Positions 34,970 through 47,397 of a stretch of 64,000 nucleotides of DNA are shown piece after piece. The DNA lies in contig JAJFZO010000080.1 of NCBI GenBank assembly GCA_021397835.1, forward strand, positions 310,001 to 374,000, written 5' to 3'. The DNA comes from Moringa oleifera (lineage: Eukaryota > Streptophyta > Magnoliopsida > Brassicales > Moringaceae). Below the pieces are notes generated by a model that had not been told where the DNA came from, ran no database searches, and saw only the letters and a program-made list of their open reading frames with translations. The position numbers were made by a program, and so were the translations under genes. Numbering within the stretch: the first letter of the stretch is position 1; each line of letters opens with the position of its first letter.

Positions 34970-35528
34970 TGTTGGGAATTTGACAACTAGATCCTTAGTT
35001 AATGGATCAAATATCAAATCCGTGTAACCTGAAAGCAACAATAATAAAAGCAAGAAGAAAAATAAACAACCATAAGAACACAAGATTTATAGTGGTTCAC
35101 CCTCAATTGAGAGTTACATCCACTTTGCAGCCATTGTAAGAAACCCTTTTCACTATGAAAATAGATTACAAGAAAGATAACTGTTTCCTTAGCCCTCACT
35201 CTACTAGAATAAAACCTTAAGACTCTTACTCACACTCTCTCTACTTCTGATGTTTACATGAGTAGAAGTCTCCCTTTTATATAGTAGAGCCTAATGCCAA
35301 AAATAGATGTGTGAAAATCTCAAGATATCCTTTTTGATAAATATATACTATTTTGGATGAGTATATTCCCTTTCAGATAAGCATATATATCCTTTTCAGA
35401 TGAATATATGCCCTTTCAGATAAATATATACCCTTTCAGATAAATATATTCCCTTTTAGATAAATATATATCTTTTCAGATAAATATATACCCTTTTTAG
35501 ATAAGATTGTCTCCACACATACTCAACA
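34970..35528 (-). repeat. 5' LTR (559 bp)
   Basis: Highly similar to the other LTR apart from scattered substitutions. It is about 59 bp longer because it has roughly three extra copies of the 20-bp CTTTCAGATAAATATATA-type unit near its outer end (35395-35500). A TATA-like TATATAG lies in both LTRs on the plus strand, and the minus strand carries A/T-rich promoter-like DNA. Confidence 0.92.
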
Positions 35529-35533
35529 GTACT
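35529..35533 (+). repeat. Target-site duplication, right copy (GTACT)
   Basis: Exact repeat of 31720-31724. Downstream the LRR reading frame resumes. Confidence 0.9.
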
Positions 35534-35700
35534 TGGTTCTTGCCGCAATTTGACATCACTGCCTATTTTGATGGGTTGTCTTACCTCTTTACCAGAATTG
35601 GAAATTTTGGTTTGCCCTCATTTGTCTAAAACATGCAAAAAACACACTGGCATTGATTGGCCCAGGATTGCTTGCATACCACATATCAAAATTTCCAACA

Positions 35701-38700
35701 GATATCAGATAAACTTTTGCAGGTTAGTAGCTGTATGTCAAGTCCTTAGATTCAATTCTTTTGCATATTTAGACCGTCCCTTTAATTTTCATCTCCTTCT
35801 CTTGATTGGTTACTTCAGGTTTTCTACTCAGGCTTCAATTCGTTAAAATTATGTATGAAAGTTGGTGCAAATTCCTCTTTTTTACTCAGGCTTCCTTCAG
35901 TGCTCAGTGTACTTAACATGAGTCTGCTGGAACAGAGATCCAGTTATTGCACCTTACCAGCTCTACAATTCTTCAAATACTATTTACAGATTGATGGTAA
36001 ATATCTCAGAAAGCATTTTGTCTTTCTATTTCTCTTTTTTTCGTTTTTCTTTTTACCTATACTTCAGTTGGGTTACATCTGCAATTTATGAAGGTACCTC
36101 TTGTTTAAGTGAGGATTAATTACTCAAATGTGATGGTGCAATCTCTTACTGTTTGATTATTCTAGTCTATTTTGTTGAAAAGTATAAACCATTCCTTGCT
36201 TCTATTTGTGTAAGTGGCATTGTCAATGTTGGCAGATTTTGTATGCACATAGATATCTGTGGTTTTTATGGAATGTACATACAATATGCCTCTGTATGTG
36301 TACCTATATATGTGTCTTTATGTATGTGTGGTTGCTATGAAAAAAAAAATTGTTTCTATTTTTTAATTAGAGTTACCTAAGTGTAAACAGACATGATTAC
36401 ATGAAAATTTTGTTGATAGTGTCTTAGTTTCTTTACTCTGGCTAAAGAAATGACTTTCAAGGTTTACAAATTCTCTATTGTGGTCTAAAGGCAATGTGGA
36501 TAGTGAATTTTTGTAAGTAAATATTACATTTGTTCAGGATGTTGAATTGAAGATTTGGTCTCCTTCCCTATACTTTGCCTTCTGAATGTTTTTATTGATT
36601 TTAGGTGTCTATGAGAGCTTTAAGTGTCGCACTAAATTGGTACATAACCTGTTTGTAGAAAGTCTGTGAGTAAACGGACAAGGCAAATAGAAAGGAGAAA
36701 GAGTTGGTTAGTGAAGTAATGTGGCATAGGAAGTATATGTGTCCACATGAGTAGAGTGTAAAAGATGGAATAATCATGTGGCTTGAAGACCAATGGTTGC
36801 ATTTTCAGAGAAAGATTGAAAGTATGGTTGAAATATTGAGGAAATAACTGGAAGAGCAAGGCAAAATCACTTGTTGGTTCGGCAATTGAGCTAAAGGTGA
36901 CTTTCTTGAGTCTAGTTCAAGCTTCATAAGTTATGATCTGGGTACGACTGCAACTATTTTTTTTTTTTTTGATTTATTGTAAAATGAATTCAAATTGAAT
37001 TCTTACAAATCACGTTTATGCTATCAGTATCGTCTCTTATTTATTGATCATTTAATGAATTTGTTTTATGGTTTGGACTTACTTTTATTGATTGCATGAC
37101 TCTTGTGCTCATTTTGTATTTGTCAAAGATTGTTATGATATTGACATTGCCTTTGACAAAATACTACGCTGTGAATTTATTGATAAATTTAAGTTGTACT
37201 TGTTGTCTACATGGGTAAGACCCACAATTATTATTCCCTTGTAAACAATTTATTTCCCTTTTTGTCTTATAGTTAATCACTTTGTGACTTTCACCTATTA
37301 TGTGAATCCCCTTTCTATAGATATCAATACTTGTTATGCACTTAGATTTTTTTAAACAAAATATAACTTATCACTTGATTAAAAGGACGACAATCTTAAA
37401 GCAGTCTGGTCTTTGGTGGTGAAGCATCTAGATAGTGTTTTTGTCAAAATTGATGGTCTTGGACTTTATTTTATCTAGGGAATCTAATTTTTTTATGAAT
37501 AATGGACTCCTTGTTTTGCAAAATGTGACATTGGAAATGCAGTCCAAGGAAAAGATTTGATGCATGTTCGATCCAAAAGTTTGCTTCTTTACAAGAAGTT
37601 GATGATTCTTCTTGCAGTTAGTGAAGAAGGACCATGTTAGGCTTTTGTCGAAAGATGGACTCGGATTCTTGATACTTTGGACACATGAATCATTGTGGAT
37701 ATGGCTTGAGTTATTTGTTGGTCAAATCTTCTATTCTTTATGATAAGCCTGATACTTTGTTGTTTGACAGGACTACACCTTTGCCTCTGGTATTGCTGCT
37801 CTTGTTCTCATTATTTGTTTTGTAATTTTGAGTAATTGATTTAAATTGAAATATTCTGATATGTAAATGATATGAGTAGGATATAACGATCATGACTGTC
37901 TATGTGGGTATGATTAAAGAAATTTTCTTGCATAAACAAGGAATTTGCTATAGTTAAATCAAAAGGAATTTTTTTTTTTAATTGTGGCTACTTAGTGAAC
38001 CTGCAGCTTGCTATCTACTTTTTATATTTTTGATTAGTCTTATTCACCGCACATAGTTTGGAGTTTATAACTGTATGACCTTAGAAGTGGATACTATAGT
38101 TTCTTGGCTAAATAGAGACAAGACCAAATTGTTTTTGTGCTACATTTGGGAATAGTATAATTTACATCTGAATATATTTCCTTTTCTAGTTCCTCACCAT
38201 CTTATGTCTCTAGTATTTTAGCCATTTATTTGGTACCAAAGCAAGATTGGTTTTCAGAACGTCTCTCAAGGAATAAATTGGTGCCTTAATTCCGAACAAA
38301 GTTGGTGTAAAGATAACTCCTTGTATATAAATTGATAGTAATTTAATTATATTAATAAACTTTAGTAACTATAAAACCAAAAACATAGTTACTGAAGGGT
38401 CAAATATTCAAGGCATATGGTCATTTGGAACCATCCCAATTTGCTATCTAATAGTGTTTTCAAGAATGGGGATGCTGTGGAAAATAATAGTGAGGAGTAC
38501 AGAGGAATTGAGATACTGTTGAATTGGAAATTGCAGGACAGGAAATCAAAGGAGAGACCACTAAATGGTAATCTTTTGAAGTGAATTTGCATCTCTCATG
38601 TTTCATAGTAATTATTTCTTTGGATTTCACTTGGTTCTAATTTGGTGTCCCACATGGTTCTAACTTTGTGTCTTTCATCCAATCAACAACTTTCAAATAT

Positions 38701-41300
38701 CTCATGTTACATCCATATATATTTTGTCCAAAATTTCACATGCTCTCATACACGAAGGTAGACCCTAGCATCAAAGGTAGTTGATGGCAAATAAAGTTTG
38801 CTTGGTGTTTGATTGTTCCTTTTTACCTTTTTATGAAGACTTCATTGTGTGCATTATGTGTCAAAAATTCTGCTAAAAAAATTATGTAAAAAATTTGGAA
38901 ACTTCTGCTATTGGTATTTTCAGGTACTGTAAGTGCTCTAAACTCATTGTTGATTTGCAAGACTATGATTGTTCCTTGGACAGGTGGAGCGTAGGCTATA
39001 TGTTCTGAGGAATGGTAATAATTAGTTATTGTTTTAGTCATTATTTTGTTTAAAAGTTGGTTTTTCTTTCCTTTCTGCATGTTCTTGTTTTTGTTATTGT
39101 ATCTTAAGAGTAATAAGAAAAAGTTATATTGTTTGAAAAATAGCCTACAATTGTCGAATAACAAACTGCAATTCTGTCATGCAATCTTGTAGCAATAAGT
39201 TAATCAATACTGCAGATGGAAAATAATTACATCAATTTGAGCTATGCAGAGCAGAACAACTGGTTTGCAGCAAATGGAATAATTAATATAGTCTATGAGC
39301 TATGCAGAGATTTATTGACTGAATTATTTATTTGCAAAACACTGTAGCTGCTCTTGTCATTTATTATCTTATGATGGATGCATGTATTTTTTAGGTTCTT
39401 GGAACAGATTAATTGAATGAATATCAGTTTGAGCTGGATCCCTAGCTTGATGCTCTTGTTGGAAGGTATACCTAAAAACAGTCTGTTATCTGCCATCATG
39501 GAATAGTGACAGAAGCAATTTAGAGGGTACCATCAAGTAATATTGCTCTGTAATTTAATTCCTACTTGGTTTATTATACCCAATGAACAAGCTTCACAAT
39601 ATTGATTATGTGTAAGCAGCATTTTGCTGCTGCAATGACACTAATCTGTGGTTTTGGTATTCAATTCCATGGTCCAGATTTATTAATGCCAAATGACTTG
39701 CAAGTTCTTTTTCTTTTACTCTTGTTGACTCTTTCAATGTATTTATGGTATATTCAAGCTATCATTTTTGTGAATAAAGCTTCTAGATTGTGGTCATCAG
39801 GACAGACTTATAAGATAACAATGATATGTTTATTGGGCTATTAACTGATTTTTTGATAGCTAATTGTGACGCACTTAATCTTTAGAAGAGATTTGGAAAT
39901 CTCATGATGCTTTACGACTATTAAGCATTAAGCATCCCATGAATTAGGAGTTAAGCATCCCATTAATAGGAGTTCACATTTTCAAAAGGTTCCCAAGTAT
40001 CAAAAGCAAACATGACATTGTTATGGACACCACATCATTGATGTAGAGCCTAACTAGCAGCCGGCCCAAATTAGGATATGATAGCTTCATCACAGTGTGA
40101 GATCGTTGCCAATACGTTTTTTTCATTTGGTCCCGGATTACGATATCTGAAGAAATATATAGCCTCTTCTTCAGTGGCTTTACCTTAAAAGTACTTTTGT
40201 TTCCCAAACTTCAATTATGTCTGTTGTCTATCTGCACAAACAAATTTGTAATCTGTCATTAAGTTGGCATTATATTTTTGTGCACTTGTCATCATACCTA
40301 AGCTTCTGATATCTACTTCTAGATATTAACCTGTTTCCAAGTGTTTAATTATATGCGTTCCATGTTGACATTATTAGTTCATACTTTTTTCTAGTTATTT
40401 GAAAACATAACTTGGTATTTGATTACTGTTTGGGTAATTTGGTTTGGTCTTGTTCTATTTCATACTCACCTATACTTCTACCAAGTGGAGAGAATAAAAT
40501 AAAAGAGGCTACTGGAACTTTTTCTGGTCGTTAATTAAGATGAGGAGTATGGATCTCCATTCCCTAGTCAGATGCTCCAACCTGGATAGATTTACGCTCC
40601 ATGTTGGCTGGTGTCGCATAACAGTATATGCACTGATTGTCCAGACTTATCCTATTGATCATGTTCAGGTTTTTGTTGGTCTAGTATTACTCAACTTCCT
40701 TATTCAGAGAATATAATGTATTGATTTCAATTGTTTCAATATCATGTTTCATAGAGTTTTCGCTTTTCTGTCCTTATTTTTATATAGTTTGATCTAGATC
40801 TTAGTTCTATGATAGACTGTGAGAGTCAGTCACATAGTTGGGATATATATATATGCATACATCTTGTTGTTGCTGTCAAAATCTGGGGTAATACCCATTT
40901 GCTGAAGGAGGCAGTCCATGGTGGATATGCTCCAACACCAGCAATGCATAATTCTTGGTCACCATCGCCTTGTGTTTTTCCAATCATCCACTGTCATCTT
41001 CAGCATTTTCTGGTAAGTAATTTCTATCTTCTTCTTTTATTTTAAAATGGAATTTTCTGCTCTTGATATTCCGTCCCATATCCTGCCTAACATGTCAGAA
41101 AGCTTTTGGAAGAAAGACATCCCAGAGGGGCTAGAATGAGAAAGACTGCTGTGGCAGGAACAACAATTTGTGTATATATGCTGACATCCTGAACATCAAC
41201 ATTTCAGAGGATGTTTTCACGCACTTTCACTTCAAAGAAATGACTAAGTAGCACTGGCTGTGCTACATTTGCCTTATGGAAGAGAAATACTATTCATTAG
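35701..41300. other. Duplicated flank, copy B, no intact gene
   Basis: 36040-36442, 39145-39290 and 40320-40490 are paralogous to 27.3-28.45 kb. The interior 37060-37410 and 38400-38680, and the downstream 39535-39700, are paralogous to 57930-58340, 60250-60530 and 61885-62055. Coding-like scraps occur (minus 40207-39974, KVKPLKKRLYISS; plus 40870-41014, EAVHGGYAPTPAMHNSWSP followed by GTAAG), but I recognise no family and they are not supported as genes. Confidence 0.7.
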
Positions 41301-41489
41301 CTTCACAAGAACTCTGAATAATGAAAATGATGGTTCCTTTTTATGGGTTGGAGCAGATTGATGAATAATTACTCTGAATGGAAGAATTATTACTACCAAC
41401 GGATATGTTAGGTAACTTATCAAAATTAAAAGTAATCATGTTCATGGTCTATTCAAGACCGGGACACCCTACAAAAATTTGATTAAAAA

Positions 41490-42138
41490 TTTAGGTATTT
41501 AATAGCATTCGATCCGTTTAAAAATTTTAAAAATTAAATTTATTAAAAAAATTGATTTGATTTAATCAATTTTTTTATCGATACAGTTTTAATCAAAATT
41601 TTTAATTAAAAATTAAAATAAAATAAAATAAATTGATATTAAATACCTAATTTTTTTATTTATATTCTAAATTTAATATGCATATTATTAAATTAAATTT
41701 TTACAGTAAATTAATTCTATAAAATTAAACATCATATAATATAATAAGGCAACAACTACATAAATTATATAATAAATTTATAAAAAAACATAATGATCTT
41801 TTGTAAGTTAAATTTTTTTATTTTCATTGTTTCATTTTTTTTTATTTTCATTGTTTCATCACTTTTAACATAAAAAAATTATGTTTACATAAACTAAAGT
41901 AAAAATTAGTTTAATTTAATAATTGATTAACAATAAAAATAAATATAATAAATAATTAAAATGAAAAATGTCAATTTTTTGATTGGCTCAATCAAAATTT
42001 TTTTATTAAAGATCGATGGATTAAACTGGTTATGTAAATGATTTATTATCAAAAAACTGAAAAATTAAACCGAATTAATCAAAACTAATGCCATCGATCA
42101 ATTAATTTGATTAAAACCGATTAATGCTTACCTCTATT
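41490..42138. mobile_element. Second small TIR element (MITE-like)
   Basis: The left end reads TAGGTATTTAATAGCATTCGATCC. The right end, reverse-complemented, reads TAGAGGTAAGCATTAATCGG. The interior is AT-rich with repeated TTAATCAA/TTGATTAA words and no frame. Its ends belong to the same broad type as the element at 8440-8933, but the interiors differ. Confidence 0.45.
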
Positions 42139-43000
42139 GTCAACTACTTTGTAGTGCGGTTCAATTGGTTTTAATTTGACTTGTGTAATAGTTAATTAAA
42201 TTAAAATTACTTATTTAAAAATAAATCAAATTGTGAATTTTATATTTTAAAATGTTTTTTTTTTTAAAAATGATCCATTAAAGTTAGTTAGGTGAGTTGA
42301 ATGAGTTCTATTATGAGTTTTTAAAATTTTAATTCATTTAAATTTAAAAGTAAATTTTATGTAACCAAAATAAGTTTATTAATTAAAAAATTAATAATAT
42401 AATTTATTAATTATAATTATTAGATTAATTTAATAATATAAAAATAGATTTTTTAAAAAATTTATAAAATTTTATTTTGCTATCATATTGAAAAAATAAG
42501 ATATAGTTTATTTTTTTTCTTGAAATTTTACACATACTGTTTTACGAGTTAATTTGTTTTATAAAAGTAAATTTAATTTTAGATAATTTCATTTGATCTA
42601 TTTGTTTTTTATTAAAACATTTTTGTGTAATCTTAAATATTTATTTATATTGTTTACTTTTCATGTTAAAACCTATCTTATAGTTAGATAAAAACAAATA
42701 TTACTTTCTAATTTTATTAATTTTAATATTTTATAAAATGTACTTTGTTTATAATATCATACAATCTTTAAACAATTTTAAAAATTTCTCTTGTCTCTTA
42801 TTATTATTATTTTTTTATCCATGTATGTTAGATCTTTAAATGTAAATTGACAGGTAATCACTACATATACCTTTTGATCCAACAAATTTATAACTATTGA
42901 TTTTGAATTTAAAAAATCAACTTTTTTATCTTCTTGCATAATCAACACCCAAATTTAGAACACGTGAAACTAATCTTTCTCTAGCTATCAATTAAATTCA
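42139..43000. other. AT-rich spacer, no gene seen
   Basis: No coding or repeat signal beyond base bias. Confidence 0.4.
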
Positions 43001-43164
43001 CTATTTTTTCCCACCATCGATTAACGTTCGAAAGTAACATTTTCATCTTCTGTGTTGCTGTCGACCATTCAATCTTATTATCGCTTTATTCTTGTAACAT
43101 ACATCCATTAGAATCCTTCCGTATAGTCAAGCGACTAAAACACATACCTCAATTTTCATCGTCA

Positions 43165-43410
43165 TTGCTCCATTGCTTCTCTTTCACCATATTGATTTCA
43201 CAACCCATTTTTATTCTCTCTTTTTGTCGATCACACCGTCATCAAAGAAGAAGTCGCTTTGCTTATAAACCACCTCTCTCTATTCTTTGTGAAGCCCGCG
43301 CTGTTGAAGAAGACCTATCGATTGATAAAGTCGCAAATCAGCTCACTCCCTTTGATGAGCTATATATTTTTTTTGGTTTTTTATTTATATTTTATATTTT
43401 TAATTTTTAG
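43165..43410 (+). other. Coding-like stretch, family unknown
   Basis: An 81-codon frame reads RSHRHQRRSRFAYKPPLSIL, CEARAVEEDLSIDKVANQLTPFDELY and then runs into low-complexity hydrophobic codons. The first two-thirds have balanced composition and could be the N-terminal exon of a decayed organelle-targeted protein, with an exon border near 43365. I do not recognise it, and nothing downstream continues it. Confidence 0.25.
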
Positions 43411-43689
43411 CTTGAGCTTGTGCATGAATATAGTACAGGAAGGTATACATTTTTTCGGATTGTTTGTTTGTATTACACTTTACATTTCAAAATTTTAGTA
43501 TGAGTTTGTATAGGAATATGGTACTAGACTCAGGTTCTTTTGTTCGATTTATGCATTGATACTAAGTGATATTACTAAATGGTATTAATAAATAATTAAA
43601 ATTCTTTTTTTTATGTCACAGTGACTAGATTTATTGGTTGATTCGTAGAGACTGCACTGTTACTTGGGTTTCTTTGCATTTTCAATTAA

Positions 43690-44990
43690 AAAAGACTAAA
43701 AATAACTAAATAACAGTCGCATTAGAGTTACGAAATAACTAAAACCTTTGCCATGGACGTAAACTGTCGAATCTTGTAATCTTTGTATAATTTGCTTCCC
43801 TTTTTTTCTTGGATCTATAATCAAAACAATACACATAAAAAAAAACACAATATTGAAGAAATAGTCAAGATAAAAAAATTTCAGAAAAAATAATAAATAC
43901 AAAAAATCATAAAACATCAAAAGATAAAATAAAATACAACAAAAAACATAAAAAAGCAAATAAACTTAAAAATCCAAGAAAACTAAAGTTACTAAAAGAA
44001 AATAAATAAAAAAACTAAAAATACTCAACAAAATAAAAAATAAATGTAAATTTTATAAGAAAAACCAATATAACTGAAAAATAAAAAGAGTAAAAAAAAG
44101 AGAACAAAATCAAGACATCACAAATAAGAAAAAGGAATGGTAAAAAAACAAAACTCTTTGAAAGTAAAAAAATTGATTTCGTTGGAAAAGAAAAGAAAAT
44201 AATATATAATATTAAAAATTATAAAAAATCAAATAATATAAATATAAAATAAAATTTAAAAATCAGATGAATAAAAAATTAAAAACTAAATAAATTAATA
44301 AAATTACTATTTATTAGTAACATATAATATTTGTTATTTTACTAAATTAAAGTAGTCGTGACGAAATCATTGATGTGTTTAAAATTTATATTTTTTATTA
44401 TTAAAAAATAAAAAAAGATAAGAACAATTAAGATAACTCTATAATTTAAACCTATAATATTAAATTAATTTTTAGTAATCATAAAGATATTATTCAAATT
44501 TTGTTCATAAAAATTGAAAAAATAAAAAACTTAAAAAAATACGAAACCAGAAAAATTCAAAGAAAAATGTTAAAGAATACAAACAAATATAAAAAAATAA
44601 AAAAAATAAAAAAATCTAAAAAGACAAAATAAACTAGTTACTAAAAGAAAACAAGTAAAAAAAACTAAAAAAAAGTCTCACTAAATAAACAAAATATGTA
44701 AGAAAAATTAAGAAAAAAACTCAAAGTAACCAAAAAAAGAAAAAATGTAAAATAAAATTCAACAAAATCAAGACAATAGATATGAAAAAAGCAACAGTAA
44801 AAAAACAGAACTCTTTACAAAGTAAAAAAATAGATTTTATAAAAAGAGTGGAAAAATTAAAAAATAAAATATTAAATTAAAAAACTAAAATATGTAAAAA
44901 ATCATAAAAATAAAAATACAATAAAATAGAATAAAAATAAGAAAAAATATTTAATAAAATCCAAAAATTTGAAAGAAAAAAGAAAATAAT
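43690..44990 (-). repeat. T-rich repeat family, inverted copies
   Basis: The plus strand is A-rich here. Reverse-complemented, it carries the same modules as the copies at 6.9 and 16.2 kb: AAAACTCTTTG with TAAAAAAACA at about 44150, AAAACAGAACTCTTTACAAAG at about 44800, and AAAGTTACTAAAAGAAAATAA at about 43985. The minus frame at 43696-43959 is compositional. Confidence 0.6.
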
Positions 44991-45299
44991 TACATTTTGA
45001 TTTATTACATTTTTATGATTTTTTTAAAACATCAACATGAATCAAAATTATTTTAAAATATTTTTTTAGCTTTGTGATTTTCATTTATGCCATTAATGTT
45101 CAATTTTTTTGTAATGTTTTAAAAATAATTTCGTGTTAAGTTTTTTATATTCTTAATCAAATTGAATATTTTAAAATTTTTATACTTTGAAAAAAGAATT
45201 TATTTTAAATTTAAAAAATAATGATAAAACTAATTAACAAATTATTATTTTTAGTTAATGAAAAAACCCATAGATATCTGATGCATGCATATTTCAGGC

Positions 45300-46000
45300 A
45301 TGCCTTCAAATTTTGACCGTTGGGCTTACGGGAGTATTTAAACCAGAGCACTTCACGCCTTCAGCATTGTTCTCCCTCTTCCTTTGCTGCTTTCTCTCCC
45401 CTCCCCTCTCTCTCTCAAAATTCCCTCCGTCAGCCCCACCTTGTCATTGAAGAAAGGGTTTGATGAAGAAGAACTGCTCTAGAGGCGAAGGATTCTGAGG
45501 GATATGCGGCACAGTTTCCACTTCAGAGGAATACTGGATTAGTTTCTCTGTTCTGGAGGTAATTCTTTTTTTTTCTATTCCTGATTTCAAATTGAATAAT
45601 TTCTGGGTACACAGTAACGCAAAGAGAAAAAGAAAGGATTAAATTTTATCGTTCTATACTGTTTCATCATATAAGTAGATGAATCATTGATTTAACCACA
45701 GATTCAACTTTCTGTGCTTCAGAGGACGTCCTGCGCTTCTATCACGATGAACCCACAGATTCGACTTGTCCAAACATAATTAAAGGAACATGTCCTATCC
45801 TCTTCCTTTTGAAACACTGCTTTAGTTTCTCTAGAGACAATTCTATTTTTTTTTCTTGGTTTACAATTGAACATTTTCTGGTTACAGGGTAACTAAAAAG
45901 AGAAAAAGAAAGGATTAGATTTTATTGTTTTATGCTGTTCGATCATATGAGGATTAGATTTTATTATTCTATTATAAGTAGATGAATCATTGATTTTACT
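45300..46000 (+). promoter_or_regulatory. Promoter/5' leader of the oligopeptidase B remnant, with a partial tandem repeat
   Basis: A TATTTAAA box at about 45336 is followed by CT-rich leader sequence, an AG-rich segment and a GGAGGTAAT donor near 45560. The stretch 45535-45690 is repeated, diverged, at 45820-45990: both contain GAGAAAAAGAAAGGATTA and AAGTAGATGAATCATTGATTT. The pairing with the downstream exons is inferred from position only. Confidence 0.35.
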
Positions 46001-46081
46001 TGTTCAATGGACAACTGTAATCTAGGAAGGTTATAAATAGGGGAAATGATTTGTTTCTATTAATTTTCAATTCATTTATAG

Positions 46082-46800
46082 GTTATACTTATGAAGAATT
46101 GTCAGAGATATCACCGGATCATAAGTTTCTTGGGTACACCATGTATGATAAGGATAATGACTTCTTTAAGTTATCTGAGAGGAATTTGAATTCTAGTGGT
46201 TTATGTGGTAAGCCTAAAGCAGATCGTGTTTCAAAGATTGCATGGGCCAAGGATGAGCAGGCACTGCTTTGTGTCGTCTCTGATCAAAATAGGAGATCAT
46301 GTAGGCAGGTTTTTATGTGAATTTTTTCCAAATTCCATGTTCTTTGTATTGTTATTTAATTTTAAGTTGCCTATTGTATGAGCTAAATTTATTTTGAAAA
46401 TTTTCTGTTTTATTACTAGGATATACTGGATCAACAGATTGAAAATTTTCTGTTTTATTACTGTGATACACTACGTTTTGCTTTTGCAAGAGGTGGATGA
46501 CAATGGTCATGTTATCATAAGACAAACTAAGGATTTCTGCTTTGTGACTGTTAAGTACTCTCTCCTACATCTTCAAAGGTATTACCTTAAAATAAAAATT
46601 ATTTACAATTTTTGCTTAAGTGTCAAAATTTGCTGAATTAGTTTAATCATAGTTAAAGTGATATAATAATTGTGACCATCTTCTTAGGCCTTTCTGATAA
46701 ATCTAGCTGATCAACTATCTGGCTTGACATTAGTTTGAGAATGTGAAGGTCTACCACACTGCATGGTGATCTCTTTGCCTGCTGGAACAGATAGCTATCT
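46082..46800 (+). pseudogene. Oligopeptidase B (protease II) pseudogene, partial
   Basis: An exon (46082-46308, bounded by AG and GT) reads YEELSEISPDHKFLGYTMYDK, DNDFFKLSERNLNSSGLCGK and KADRVSKIAWAKDEQALLCV. A second (about 46462-46579) reads VLLLQEVDDNGHVIIRQTKD and FCFVTV. A third (about 46687-46780) reads FLINLADQLSGLTLV, a TGA-type stop, then ECEGLPHC. This is the order found in the N-terminal beta-propeller of plant oligopeptidase B-like prolyl oligopeptidases (serine peptidases cutting after basic residues). The catalytic C-terminal alpha/beta-hydrolase domain with its Ser-Asp-His triad is missing altogether. A short direct duplication around TTGAAAATTTTCTGTTTTAT (46396-46460) breaks the second exon's start. 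Confidence 0.75.
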
Positions 46801-47395
46801 GTATTGTTCATGCTCTTTTCTCTCCTGTTTTCTTCTTTTTGCTTGTCCTGCTCGTTGTTCTTCTGATACTAACATTAGTATCTCATCTGATTAGAGAGGC
46901 AAAATCTTATTTTGTCCTTTATATTGTGTTAGCACTGGAGTGTTTACTCCCTCTCCCTTGGCCAGTACCATTGGTCCCTATGCCCATGATCCTCCTCTTT
47001 GTCACACAGTTAGAAGGATCATTGCAGCTTTTATATATACAATAAATCCAAAATGCTCAGAATGAATTAATCCATTGGTCTTTCTTGTCCTTATATTTTA
47101 TATTTAACACATTCTAGTAATTGGTAGTAAGTTCAACTTCTACATTTGAACACTTGTGAGACAAATACCCTTCAAGATGAGCCTATACACAGTGACCGTG
47201 GGTTGCCTGCTGGGACAATGTTTTTTAGGGAAGTCTGTATTGTTTTTGAAGGTTGTCTTGGAGGCTAAAAGATGCCTCTTTGAGTTTACTAAGGTACAGA
47301 AAGTGGCCCTCCCCTAACTTGGGATGACAAAAAAGCACATATGATGATACCAAAGCATCTTGTTTACCAGATCTTACCATCTCTGGTGCTGGTTC
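46801..47395. other. Intergenic, no gene seen
   Basis: Moderately balanced composition. Short frames (for example 46839-47045) have no recognisable motif. It replaces the catalytic half of oligopeptidase B and the C-terminal half of the neighbouring cytokinin dehydrogenase. Confidence 0.4.
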
Positions 47396-47397
47396 AG

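Larger units (their letters stand above)
31725..35528 (-). mobile_element. Non-autonomous Ty1-copia retrotransposon
   Basis: A 3.8-kb minus-strand element bounded by LTRs with TGTTG...CAACA ends, flanked by the 5-bp repeat GTACT. Primer-binding site and polypurine tract are both in place. In order on the minus strand it encodes Gag, zinc knuckle, protease, integrase zinc and core domains and the beginning of reverse transcriptase, but most of RT and all of RNase H are deleted. It inserted into the LRR part of the resistance-gene remnant. It cannot copy itself without help, because RT/RNase H is missing and stops interrupt the polyprotein. Confidence 0.93.
29811..35700 (+). pseudogene. CC-NB-LRR resistance gene remnant split by a copia insertion
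   Basis: The remnant starts inside the winged-helix part of NB-ARC (IYFWMAQGLIES, GLHYFKGLLSWSFFQEV) with the MHD-type motif CKMHDLMHDLALLVGG at about 29967-30010. After stops and frameshifts it continues through leucine-rich repeats: LENLPNSITKLQNLQVLKVL (about 30345-30400), RADLKAKQYLRSLRLTWNR-type block (30690-30750), LTNLVHLKL then TAA (30902), a frameshift near 30995, and an open LRR stretch to 31656. A TGA (31710) lies just before the transposon. After the transposon the gene resumes at 35534 with CRNLTSLPILMGCLTSLPELEIL and the typical C-terminal end CKKHTGIDWPRIACIPHIKIS (35580-35700). This is the RGA/I2-like class of intracellular immune receptors. The coiled coil and P-loop region are absent, so it could not work. 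Confidence 0.8.
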
